In this document: positions 55,514 to 62,737 of the stretch, one piece after another
Layout: each line of letters opens with the position of its first letter
How positions within the stretch are numbered: position 1 is the first letter of the stretch
Source: Actinoplanes sp. TFC3
Lineage (GTDB): Bacteria > Actinomycetota > Actinomycetes > Mycobacteriales > Micromonosporaceae
Assembly: GCF_001553785.1 (NCBI RefSeq)
Contig: NZ_LOJP01000001.1
Span: 732,890-796,889, forward strand
DNA length: 64,000 nt
Direction of reading: 5' to 3'
The notes under the pieces: generated by a model
The model's database searches: none
The model's input: only the letters and a program-made list of their open reading frames with translations
What the model was told of the DNA's origin: nothing
Program-made: the position numbers and the translations under genes

Positions 55514-55726
55514 CCGGCTCCGAGGCTCCACCGCCCAGCGGGCCGAGCTGATCGGCCTCGACGTAGCCAACACCATGATCATCTCGGTGGGGTGTGGCTG
55601 GGCTTCATCCGGCTCTGCGGGGGCGGCTGCCACCTACGGAGGCGTTGAGCGCCGGGTGAGGTGGGGTCGCGCGTACCATCAGGATCGCTTCCCTTACCTT
55701 CTCTGTCTTTAATCGAACGGATACCG

Positions 55727-56089
55727 TTGTCTTCTCTTGAAGAGCTGGTCGCGCGCGTCCGGGTTTTCGCGCGGGAACGTCACTGGGAACAGTTCCACAC
55801 GCCGAAAAACCTGTCGATGGCTTTGGCAGGCGAAGTGGGCGAACTGCTGGCCGAATTGCAGTGGCTCACCCCGGGACAATCGGCTGAGGTCATGGAGGAC
55901 AAGGACTCAGGCCCACGGGTACGAGCAGAGATCGGCGACGTGATGATCTACCTCGTACGCCTGGCCGACGTCCTGGGTGTTGACCTGGTGGAGGCGGCCA
56001 CCGACAAGCTTGAGGAGGCGAGCCGCCGGTACACGGTCGAGGCCGCGCACAGCTCAGCAGCCAAGATCCGATCATCACCCTCCGGATAA
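55727..56089 (+). CDS. MazG-like nucleotide pyrophosphohydrolase
   Basis: A protein of about 120 residues in the MazG/RS21-C6 all-alpha NTP pyrophosphohydrolase family. The metal-binding helices are MALAGEVGELLAELQW and RAEIGDVMIYLVRLADVL, with the typical E-x-x-E and E-x-x-D pairs. It probably removes non-canonical or excess nucleoside triphosphates. The start is unsure: a TTG at 55727 gives the family's usual length, and an in-frame GTG at 55661 would add 22 residues without resemblance. No clear ribosome-binding site precedes either. Confidence 0.78.
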   Translation: MSSLEELVARVRVFARERHWEQFHTPKNLSMALAGEVGELLAELQWLTPGQSAEVMEDKDSGPRVRAEIGDVMIYLVRLADVLGVDLVEAATDKLEEASRRYTVEAAHSSAAKIRSSPSG

Positions 56090-56164
56090 CACCTCTGGGT
56101 ATGGCCGCAATGACTACGCTGGGCCTGGTCGTACTCATTCGCGCTTATTCGCGGGAGAACTGTT

Positions 56165-56626
56165 ATGTCCCATGCGGTGGACTTCAGCACCGTTTCGACA
56201 GTCGGCTTGGAGTCGTCGCCGGTCGCCGAGGCGCTGGCCGGCTTGCGGGCCAACGAGGCTCGATACTTCAAGAACAAGTACGACCACACCTTCACGGTTG
56301 AGCCCGCCAATGAGGCGGAGGCAACCATCGCCTGGGTGAGCGGCATTCTTGAGGAGGAGCGGGGCATCGTTATCGCTGCCCGGCCACTTGAGGCAACTGC
56401 ATTCCAGGTTGAGAACATCCGGATGGCGTACGTCTTCTACGAGAACGGCCTGTCCATCAACGTCATGTACACGATCGACGACGGCGGAAAGCGCGCAGTC
56501 GGCTTCAAACTCTCCGACGGCATGGACGTCCCCGAAGAACTCGAATCCTTCAAGTTCGCCCGCCAGAAGTCAAAGCTCGCCGGAACCATTCGCGGCTCCT
56601 ACTTCGTCATCAAAAAGGAGCACTGA
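56165..56626 (+). CDS. Hypothetical protein
   Basis: A 153-residue soluble, acidic protein starting MSHAVDFSTVSTVGLESSPV. It has no signal peptide, membrane segment or cysteines. A block such as AWVSGILEEERGIVIAARPL followed by AYVFYENGLSINVMYTIDDG suggests a mixed alpha/beta fold. Codon usage and the ATG after a purine-rich stretch (GGGAGAACTGTT) support a real gene. No family is recognised. It lies 75 bp after the MazG-like gene, at the border to the gene-poor accessory stretch. Confidence 0.6.
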   Translation: MSHAVDFSTVSTVGLESSPVAEALAGLRANEARYFKNKYDHTFTVEPANEAEATIAWVSGILEEERGIVIAARPLEATAFQVENIRMAYVFYENGLSINVMYTIDDGGKRAVGFKLSDGMDVPEELESFKFARQKSKLAGTIRGSYFVIKKEH

Positions 56627-57806
56627 CCCCAGTCGTACCGCGAGGGTAGGAACGACGCCGGCCGCACTCGACCAGTGGGTAACCACCCGTTCCAGCTTGC
56701 GCTCGGGCAGTCCAAACGGCTTGACTCGCGACTTCGGACGCCAGAGCAGGGTCTGGGAAGACGACGACGTCGTCGACAATCTGCGCGAAGGACTCGGGAA
56801 GCTTGGCGTCGTCTGGTCCGAGGCGGCCTCAGGAACTGGATACCACGGTAGGCGCAGGTATGAAAGTAAAGGTTGGCGTCTTTGTCGCTTACGCCACCTA
56901 CACGTGGAATTCTTAGATCGACAAGAGCGTCAGGTGCGCCGAAAAGTGACGCCGCTAACCTAAGTCCTTTAGCTATGTATGCTGTTTATCTGAATTTTCA
57001 TGGCTCGCCGGCGGTGGGTCAGTGACGGCTATTGCGGGCGAGATAGGCGTTCTTTGTACAGTTTTTGGGTTGGTCGGCGCAGGCGGCTGCGTCGTTGCAG
57101 TCAATGTAGGAGTGATGGGCGACTCCAAGGTCCTCGGCAAGGTTCGACTATTGATGGCGGTATTTTGTCGCGGGCGCCCAGGCCGAGAGCCATCTGCGCC
57201 TGGTCTGGCTGGATTTTTCGGGGCGCCCTTGCGTGGCTGGGGAGCCACGCTTAGCCGGGCGCGATAATGGTCGGCGCGAGCACGTTCGCCGCTACGTCCG
57301 CCATTTTTCTGGCCTTCCATCAGTTCCTCCGTGAAGGTCCGGACGGAAGCTGAATTCGCCGGTCGGGTTCCGAAGCCAGCGTCTTTGGACGCCCGCGAAA
57401 GCAATTTCCTCTTGGAAGCCTGGTTAATCGAGCGCACTCTCATCGGCCATGTCCGTGAGCTGGCCACCGCAGCGCATCGTTGTGCGGCGTAGCGACCGGA
57501 TCGCGGCCATGAGAGTGCGCGCGGCCTCTGCCGGGTGATTCGCCCAATTCGCGAAAGCTCGACGGTCGCACCAGTTATCGCGCAAGGCCGCAGCCTTGAC
57601 GAACGACCCCCAGCGGCGGAGCGGTCACACGCCACAGCTTGCTCTTCGTAAGGCGAAGATGCGACAAAACGGAACTGTTCGCCACGTACCTACTCGGACT
57701 CGGTCGGCAAGTACCGTTCCGCCGCATCGACAGTTAGCAATGTTTACGTAATACTCGTGTAATACCTCGCAGAAGATCGACCACTCCGTACGAGAGGACG
57801 TTCTCC
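56627..57806. other. Gene-poor stretch of 1.2 kb
   Basis: No convincing gene is seen. Base composition falls locally (for example at 56960-57000) and codon-position bias is lost, as expected in decayed DNA. A GTG frame at 57022-57267 encodes 81 residues with a hydrophobic first half (GVLCTVFGLVGAGGCVVAVN), possibly a small membrane protein, without a ribosome-binding site. The minus strand near 56640-56830 has coding-like codons but is broken by a stop, so it may be a gene relic. The end of the region carries the GH16 promoter. Confidence 0.45.
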
Positions 57807-59162
57807 GTGAAAATGTATGCAGGTTCCCCGGGCCGAGCGCTGTCCCGCAGTTGCCGGCGCCTCTTCGTCCTCCTCACCGCGGCTGTTACTGCACTCGTCG
57901 GCAGCGTGGTCATCCAGCAGCAGCCCGCACACGCCGCGTGGAACCTCGTTTGGGCCGACGAATTCAACGGGTCCGGCGCGCCCAGCAGCGCCAACTGGAA
58001 CTACAACGTCGGCAACGGCCTCAACCCCGGCCTCAATGCTTTCGACGGCTGGGGCAATGGCGAGTGGGAGTGGTACCGCCCCGAGAACTGCACGCAGTCC
58101 GGCGGGAACCTCGTGATGCGCGCCAACTGGCTCACGACGCCCATCACGGTCAACGGCCGCAACTTCTACCAGACGTCGTGTCGCATGACGACGGACACGA
58201 AGAGGTCCTTCCAGTACGGCCGCATCGAGGCGCGCATGGCGCTCCCGACCGCCACCGGCTCGTGGCCGGCTTTCTGGATGCTCGGTGACGCGTGCGACGA
58301 GACGTCCACGAGCGCCTACAACCCGGCGCAGACCTATTACGACCGTCTGCCCACCAACTGGGCCAGTTGCGGCGAGGTCGACATCATGGAACACGCGAAC
58401 GCGAATGCGACCGTGACGAACAACATCTTCTGGGATCTTCGCACCGGCGTGTTCCCGTGGACAGCGGGTCAGAACGCCAACTACGTCGCGAACCCCGCCG
58501 TCAACAATGCCGCGGCCTTCCATATCTATGCGATCGAGTGGACGGCCGCGCAGATCCGCTGGTACATCGACGGTGTGCAGACGCACGTGATCGACACGAC
58601 GCCGGCGACCTTGGAGGAGTTCCGCAAGCCGTTCCACCTCGTCTTCAATCTGGCGCTGGGCGGCACGTACCCCGGACAGAACCCCGTGCAGAGCCAGTTC
58701 CCGCTCACCGCATCGATCGACTACGTGCGCTACTACCAGGACGGCGGGGGTACGACGCCGCCTCCCGCCGGGGGGCCCGCAACGCAGATCAACGGGCCCG
58801 GCGGCAAGTGCGTCGACGTGGCGGGTGACAACACGGGTGGCAACGGCGCGGCTGTGCAGTTGTGGGACTGCCAGGGCACGGCGGCGATCGACCAGCAGTG
58901 GACGTGGAACGGGCAGACGCTCCGCACCCTCGGCCGCTGCCTCGACGTCCAGGACGGCAGCACAGCCAATGGCGCCAAGCTTCAACTCTGGGACTGCAAC
59001 GGCAGCGGGGCGCAGAACTGGGTGCAGGAAGGCAATCGGATGCGCAATCCCCAGAGCAACAGGTGCATCGATTCGCCATCAGGCGCCACAGCGAACGGAA
59101 CCCGATTGCAGATCTGGGACTGCAACGGATCGACCGCACAGTACTTCGTGAAGGCCGCGTGA
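57807..59162 (+). CDS. Secreted GH16 beta-glucanase with ricin-type CBM13
   Basis: A 451-residue exported glucanase. A twin-Arg-poor but hydrophobic signal ends near AHA-A (residue 43). The GH16 jelly roll spans about 45-315 with the catalytic motif GEVDIMEH near residue 190, in which the two Glu are nucleophile and acid/base. The linker GGGTTPPPAGG leads to a ricin-B-like trefoil (about 328-450) with three QLWDC or QIWDC repeats. It probably hydrolyses beta-1,3(-1,4)-glucans such as laminarin or fungal walls. A perfect 12-bp hairpin follows as terminator, and a decayed IS3 element begins 127 bp downstream. Confidence 0.93.
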   Translation: MKMYAGSPGRALSRSCRRLFVLLTAAVTALVGSVVIQQQPAHAAWNLVWADEFNGSGAPSSANWNYNVGNGLNPGLNAFDGWGNGEWEWYRPENCTQSGGNLVMRANWLTTPITVNGRNFYQTSCRMTTDTKRSFQYGRIEARMALPTATGSWPAFWMLGDACDETSTSAYNPAQTYYDRLPTNWASCGEVDIMEHANANATVTNNIFWDLRTGVFPWTAGQNANYVANPAVNNAAAFHIYAIEWTAAQIRWYIDGVQTHVIDTTPATLEEFRKPFHLVFNLALGGTYPGQNPVQSQFPLTASIDYVRYYQDGGGTTPPPAGGPATQINGPGGKCVDVAGDNTGGNGAAVQLWDCQGTAAIDQQWTWNGQTLRTLGRCLDVQDGSTANGAKLQLWDCNGSGAQNWVQEGNRMRNPQSNRCIDSPSGATANGTRLQIWDCNGSTAQYFVKAA

Positions 59163-59192
59163 CGGCCGGCCGAGGGGCACGCTGACGGTCAA

Positions 59193-59220
59193 GTAGCGGG
59201 AGCGGACACGCTCCCGCTAC
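59193..59220 (+). terminator. Hairpin terminator after the GH16 gene
   Basis: GTAGCGGGAGCG and CGCTCCCGCTAC form a perfect 12-bp stem with loop GACA, 31 bp after the stop codon. A short pyrimidine run (CTTCC) follows. Confidence 0.8.
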
Positions 59221-59288
59221 CTTCCCGCTCGTTTCCGGATACGATCCACGCCTGGTTTGTCCGTCGCGCTTCGACCGGCACACCACGG

Positions 59289-59314
59289 TGTGGGCCTGAC
59301 CCGATTTGACGGAC
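59289..59314. repeat. Left terminal inverted repeat of the IS3 element
   Basis: Starts TGTGGGCCTGACCCGATTTG and runs to 59314. It pairs with 60562-60587, differing at only two positions (A/C and A/T). Confidence 0.85.
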
Positions 59315-59339
59315 GAGGTCGATGTGATGATCGTCAAGC

Positions 59340-60240
59340 TGCCTTGAGAGCTGGTAGCAGCCGGACGTCGATACCGGTCTGTAGGCGGCTGGGCTTTGGT
59401 AGCCGAGGCTGGAGTGCCGGCGGCGGGTGTTGTACCAGCCCTCGATGTACTCGGATATCTCTTGCCGGGCGGCGGTGCGAGTGGGCCAGGCCTGCCGGTG
59501 GAGGAGTTCGGTTTTGATGGTTGCGGAAAACTATTCGGCGACGGCGTTGTCCCAGCACTGGCCGCGCCGGCCGACCGAGAGCCGGACGGTGTTGTTTGGC
59601 GAGGCGGGCGTGTTGGGCGCTGGTGTATTGACAGCCACGATCGGAATGAAACCGAGTCCCTCGGCGGGCCGGCGGCGGCGCAAGGCGGCGTCGACTAGGT
59701 CGGTTTTGAGGTGGTCGGCGATGGCCCAGCCCACGACCCGGCGTGAGGTCAGGTCGATGACGGTGGCCAATACAGTCAGCCTTCCCACGTGTTGATGTAG
59801 GTGATGTCCCCGCACCAACGGGTATCAACCGCTGTCGGGTTGACGGTGAAGTCCCGCCGGATGAGGTCCGGCCGGTTGCCCGCGTTCAGATCGGCAATCG
59901 TGGTGACCTGCCAGCGACGCGGATTCTTGCCTGCGATGCCAGCATCACGCATCCGGCGGGCGATGCGTTTACGGCCGTGACGATGGCCGGCGTCGGCGAG
60001 CTCAGCGTGGATCCGCAGCGCCCCGTAGGTCCCCTTCGACGCCGTATGCACTTGCAGGATCCTGTCGGTCAGCGGGGCGTCGACGCGGGCTCGGGTGCTT
60101 TGCCGGTTGCGGGTGTAGTAGGCGGACCGGGAGACCTCGAGCAACTCACACGCGCTTTTGACGCTGTGTTTGCCGGCCTGCTCCGCCTCAATGAACGGAT
60201 ACACATCCACCGGGTCTCCCATATGAAGAAAGCCGTCCAC
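59340..60240 (-). pseudogene. IS3 transposase OrfB, frameshifted
   Basis: The DDE integrase part is split over at least three frames. One holds SVKSACELLEVSRSAYYTRN through the first catalytic Asp in TRWCGDITYINTWEG. A second carries LATVIDLTSRRVVGWAIADH. The block with the second Asp, FHSDRGCQYTSAQHARLAKQ, lies in yet another frame, and GQCWDNAVAE with the final Glu is back in the second. Breaks near 59790 and 59650 prevent a full protein. It cannot drive transposition itself. Confidence 0.82.
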
Positions 60241-60527
60241 TTCAAGATGTCGACGTCCTGCTGCAATCGGCGGTTCTCGGCGTGCAGCCGGGCCAGCTCG
60301 GCCCGCTCGTCGGAGGTCCGCCCGTCGTTACGGGTGCCGGCATCAAGTTCAGCCTGTTTGACCCTCTGCCGCACCGCGGTCTCGGTCAGATCGAAATCCT
60401 TCGCGACCTGGCCGACCGTGCGGTCACCGCGCTGACACAGCTCGACGATCTCAGCCTTGAACTCGGGCGTGAACGCCCGCCTCGGCCTCGATCGCTTCTT
60501 TACCACGCTCTCCATGATGCTTGACAT
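60240..60527 (-). CDS. IS3 transposase OrfA
   Basis: About 96 residues of the IS3-type OrfA with the helix-turn-helix AFTPEFKAEIVELCQRGDRT and VAKDFDLTETAVRQRVKQAE, followed by the leucine-zipper-like segment LARLHAENRRLQQDVDILK. The reading frame runs on past 60240 into non-homologous sequence to 60069, because the normal programmed frameshift region joins OrfB there. It binds the element's inverted repeats in active elements. Since OrfB is broken, it is likely non-functional now. Confidence 0.75.
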
Positions 60528-60561
60528 CCTCCCGGAGCCCTACCGGCTCCTGATCTCGGAT

Positions 60562-60587
60562 GTCCGTCAAAACGGGGCAGGCCCACA
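60562..60587. repeat. Right terminal inverted repeat of the IS3 element
   Basis: Reverse complement starts TGTGGGCCTGCCCCGTTTTG. It is the partner of the left repeat at 59289-59314. Confidence 0.85.
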
Positions 60588-61081
60588 GGGCCTGACATGT
60601 ACTCCCCGCTACTCGTCAAGCGTGCCTGCAGCAGCCGCAACCACGTACCGAAGCAGTAAGTCAGCCGGACCAACCTCCGACTGGCTCAAACTGCTCTACA
60701 GGACCAGAAACGGCCCGGCCCCGGTCGATCGGGCTGCGCGGGCGGCCTACGGCCCGCCCCGCACGCCCACCAATACAGAAGCAGCGACCAGAGCAGAAAC
60801 TAATCCACCGGGTGGAAGCCGCGATAATCGCCGAACCAGGCAGCCAACGAGGCACCTCCGGCGATCGACGCCGCTCCGCTACGCGGCCCGACACAGGAAG
60901 TCCTGCCCGGCAGCGCTCCAGTCGTGCGCAATCGTCATCGATAGACACGTCTGTTACGAGCTCGTGACGGCAACCCGGGCACACGGAGGCATCCCGGGAC
61001 AGCCGCTCGCAACCATACGTAATCGCCCTGACTTGCGTTTGATGAGTCCGAAACGACGACTCACCATAAATATTCTACACG
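60588..61081. other. Intergenic region without a supported gene
   Basis: Nearly 500 bp between the IS3 element and the 80-residue gene. The minus strand from 60984 reads MCPGCRHELVTDVSIDDDC, which has a CxxC and a protein-like start, but the frame degenerates after about 40 residues and lacks a ribosome-binding site; it may be a relic. Nothing else is evident. Confidence 0.4.
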
Positions 61082-61324
61082 TTAGGTGGGTTTATTCAGC
61101 TCGGCACGAATACTCGCCGCCTCATTGCGCGCTGCTATCGATTCAGCAACGGCTTTGCGGCGATCTTCATCATACAACAGAACAGCGGACAGCGATTCCA
61201 GGGCATCTGCGATGCTGTCTCGCCAGACGGCATAGGATTCTAGCGTGTAATCGCCAACCGGCTTTTCGGACCGGATCTGGCGCAAGCTCTGTAGCGCTGC
61301 CCGCAGCTCTGGCGGAAGAGACAT
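61082..61324 (-). CDS. Small helical protein after the orphan deaminase tip
   Basis: An 80-residue protein, MSLPPELRAALQSLRQIRSE at the start and RKAVAESIAARNEAASIRAE near the end, almost wholly alpha-helical and acidic overall. Its ATG lies 16 bp after the stop of the orphan deaminase-like toxin fragment on the same strand. That spacing and position are typical of immunity or accessory genes of polymorphic toxin tips. No family is known to me with confidence, so the immunity role is inference from context only. It appears intact although the toxin module is truncated. Confidence 0.6.
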   Translation of the reverse strand: MSLPPELRAALQSLRQIRSEKPVGDYTLESYAVWRDSIADALESLSAVLLYDEDRRKAVAESIAARNEAASIRAELNKPT

Positions 61325-61340
61325 CGCCTACCCCTTCCAC

Positions 61341-61640
61341 CTATGAGGGGCAAGAATCGCTGCAGGCTGGGCACGGACCAACCAGGCTGCCGTCATCCTC
61401 GAGCGGGTAGGCGTTACCTCTGCCGCCCCCACCAATCCTCACCGACTGAAATGTCGATCTTTCAAGAGGGATGCCCGCTTCCTCGAATTGAATAGCACAT
61501 CCAACTTCTCCACACCCACCATGATGACCTGAGCTCCCCACAGCCCGCGCGGTTCGCGGAGGCATAGATCCTGTCCGCGTATCCGTTGCATAGGAAAATC
61601 CGACTTGCGTCCCGTCTGCAGAGGTGACCTTTGTCGAGCC
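61341..61640 (-). pseudogene. Orphan C-terminal tip of a deaminase-like polymorphic toxin
   Basis: The minus strand from about 61640 reads STKVTSADGTQVGFSYATDT, later GHHGGCGEVGCAIQFEEAG, and near the end GPCPACSD before a TAG at 61341. The Cys-x-Glu in GCGEV and the Pro-Cys-x-x-Cys in PCPAC are the zinc-binding and catalytic elements of the nucleic-acid deaminase fold, most like YwqJ-type toxin tips. The N-terminal delivery part is absent; upstream the frame runs into an IS3 remnant. This looks like a displaced toxin tip, which RHS loci often store downstream of the active gene. It has no start or ribosome-binding site of its own. Confidence 0.65.
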
Positions 61641-62430
61641 CAGGTCCGGCGGTCGAGGACGTTGTTCTGCAGCAGGCCGAAGAACGATTCCATCGCGGCG
61701 TTATCGCCGGCCGCACCGACTCTGCCCATCGACCCGACCATGTTGTGGTGGTGCAGGGCACGGACGAATCTTCTGCTGCGAAATTGCGATCCGCGGTCGG
61801 TGTGCAGCACGCACCCGGCCACGCCGGAGCGTCGGGCGGCGGCGTTGTGCAGTGCGGCCACGGCCAGCCGGGACTTTATCGGCGTGTCGATGGAGTAGCC
61901 GACGATCCGGTTCGACCACACGTCCTTGATCGCGCACAGATACAGCTTTCCCTCACCGGTGCGGTGCTCGGTGATGTCGGCCAACCACAGCTCGTTCGGC
62001 CCGCCAGCGGTGAAGTCGCGTTTCACGAGGTCGTCGTGCACCGGCAGCCCGATCTTACGGCCCTTGCCCCGCCGCTTCTTCTTGCCGAAGGCGCTCGATA
62101 CCCCTGTGACAGCTCGGCATCGGTGACCGGACGCGCCAGCCACCGGTAATACGGTTGGCGAGCGATGGAAAGTACCCGGCACGTCACCGCGACGGGAATC
62201 CCGTCGACGGCCAACTCGCTCACGAGCGGGTAGAGCCTTTTCCCGGCAGGTTCGCCTGCGACAGATAAGCGGCGGCGCGGCGCAGGATCTCGTTTTCCTG
62301 CTCCAGCAACTTTGTTCCGGCGCCGCAGTTCCCGCAGCTCGGCTGACTCGCCGCTGGTCACACCCGGCTTGACACCGTCCTCGACGGCGGCCGGTGATTC
62401 GTCGCCGAGATTGGGTTAGTGCCTCCACAC
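61641..62430 (-). mobile_element. Truncated IS3-family remnant
   Basis: This is a second, unrelated IS3-type element in pieces. One frame has the OrfA end and OrfB start (SGESAELRELRRRNKV, LYPLVSELAVDGIPVAVTCR); another frame has the catalytic core with LWLADITEHRTGEGKLYL, HTDRGSQFRSRRFVRALHHH and DNAAMESFFGLLQNNVLDRR. About 50 residues of the OrfB end and most of OrfA are missing. The core breaks off exactly where the deaminase-tip sequence begins. No terminal repeats could be found. Confidence 0.8.
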
Positions 62431-62452
62431 TCGTCGGCGCCTTCCGATCCTG

Positions 62453-62491
62453 AGGGCCTGAGCCCGGCTGGATGCCGAACTCAGGCCCTCG
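62453..62491 (-). terminator. Hairpin terminator of the RHS/immunity unit
   Basis: GAGGGCCTGAG (62453-62463) and CTCAGGCCCTC (62481-62491) form a perfect 11-bp stem with a 17-base loop, 50 bp downstream of the 58-residue gene. It separates the RHS unit from the IS3 remnant and the orphan tip. Confidence 0.72.
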
Positions 62492-62541
62492 CGGCCAACC
62501 GTCATCTGCTCAGCGAGCTCCTGTTAGCTCCTGTTGAGGAT

Positions 62542-62718
62542 TCAGCTGTTGTTTCGGTTGCTCAGGTGGTACAAAACCGCTGCGACGAGTCCACCGACAC
62601 ATGCCAAGGCGACTGAACGCAGCCACGGACTGGCAGTGAGGCTCATGCCGATTATCAACGCCACAGCGACGCAAAGACCGACTATGACGGATCGAATACC
62701 GGTTGAGGTTCGTCGCAC
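62542..62718 (-). CDS. 58-residue two-helix membrane protein, candidate immunity
   Basis: A small gene directly after the RHS gene. The GTG at 62718 has a GGAAGG ribosome-binding site 6 bases upstream, placed in the 19-bp gap between the two genes. The protein has a basic start (MRRTSTGIRS), two membrane helices at about residues 11-28 (VIVGLCVAVALIIGMSLT) and 34-52 (RSVALACVGGLVAAVLYHL), and a polar tail SNRNNS. Position, size and topology are those of immunity proteins against membrane-active toxins. No homologue is recognised, so the role is inferred from context. A terminator follows. Confidence 0.62.
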   Translation of the reverse strand: MRRTSTGIRSVIVGLCVAVALIIGMSLTASPWLRSVALACVGGLVAAVLYHLSNRNNS

Positions 62719-62737
62719 GAGATTCCTTCCAATGTAC

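Larger units (their letters stand above)
59289..60587 (-). mobile_element. Decayed IS3-family insertion sequence with intact ends
   Basis: A 1.3-kb element on the minus strand. Its 26-bp imperfect inverted repeats start TGTGGGCCTG and lie at 59289-59314 and 60562-60587; they agree at all but two positions. The ends are TG...CA as in the IS3 family. Inside are orfA (HTH) and an orfB broken by frameshifts. The flanks show no clear 3-4-bp target duplication. The element sits between the GH16 gene and the toxin locus and is probably immobile without help. Confidence 0.88.

Noticed and set aside
60457..61410. A 317-residue open frame on the plus strand across the IS end
   Set aside because: It crosses the inverted repeat and the antisense of the small gene at 61082-61324. 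Composition is random and there is no ribosome-binding site.
59289..62430. Reading both IS3 segments as one composite transposon
   Set aside because: The two transposase cores differ in sequence, only the first has recognisable inverted repeats, and the second is truncated at both ends.
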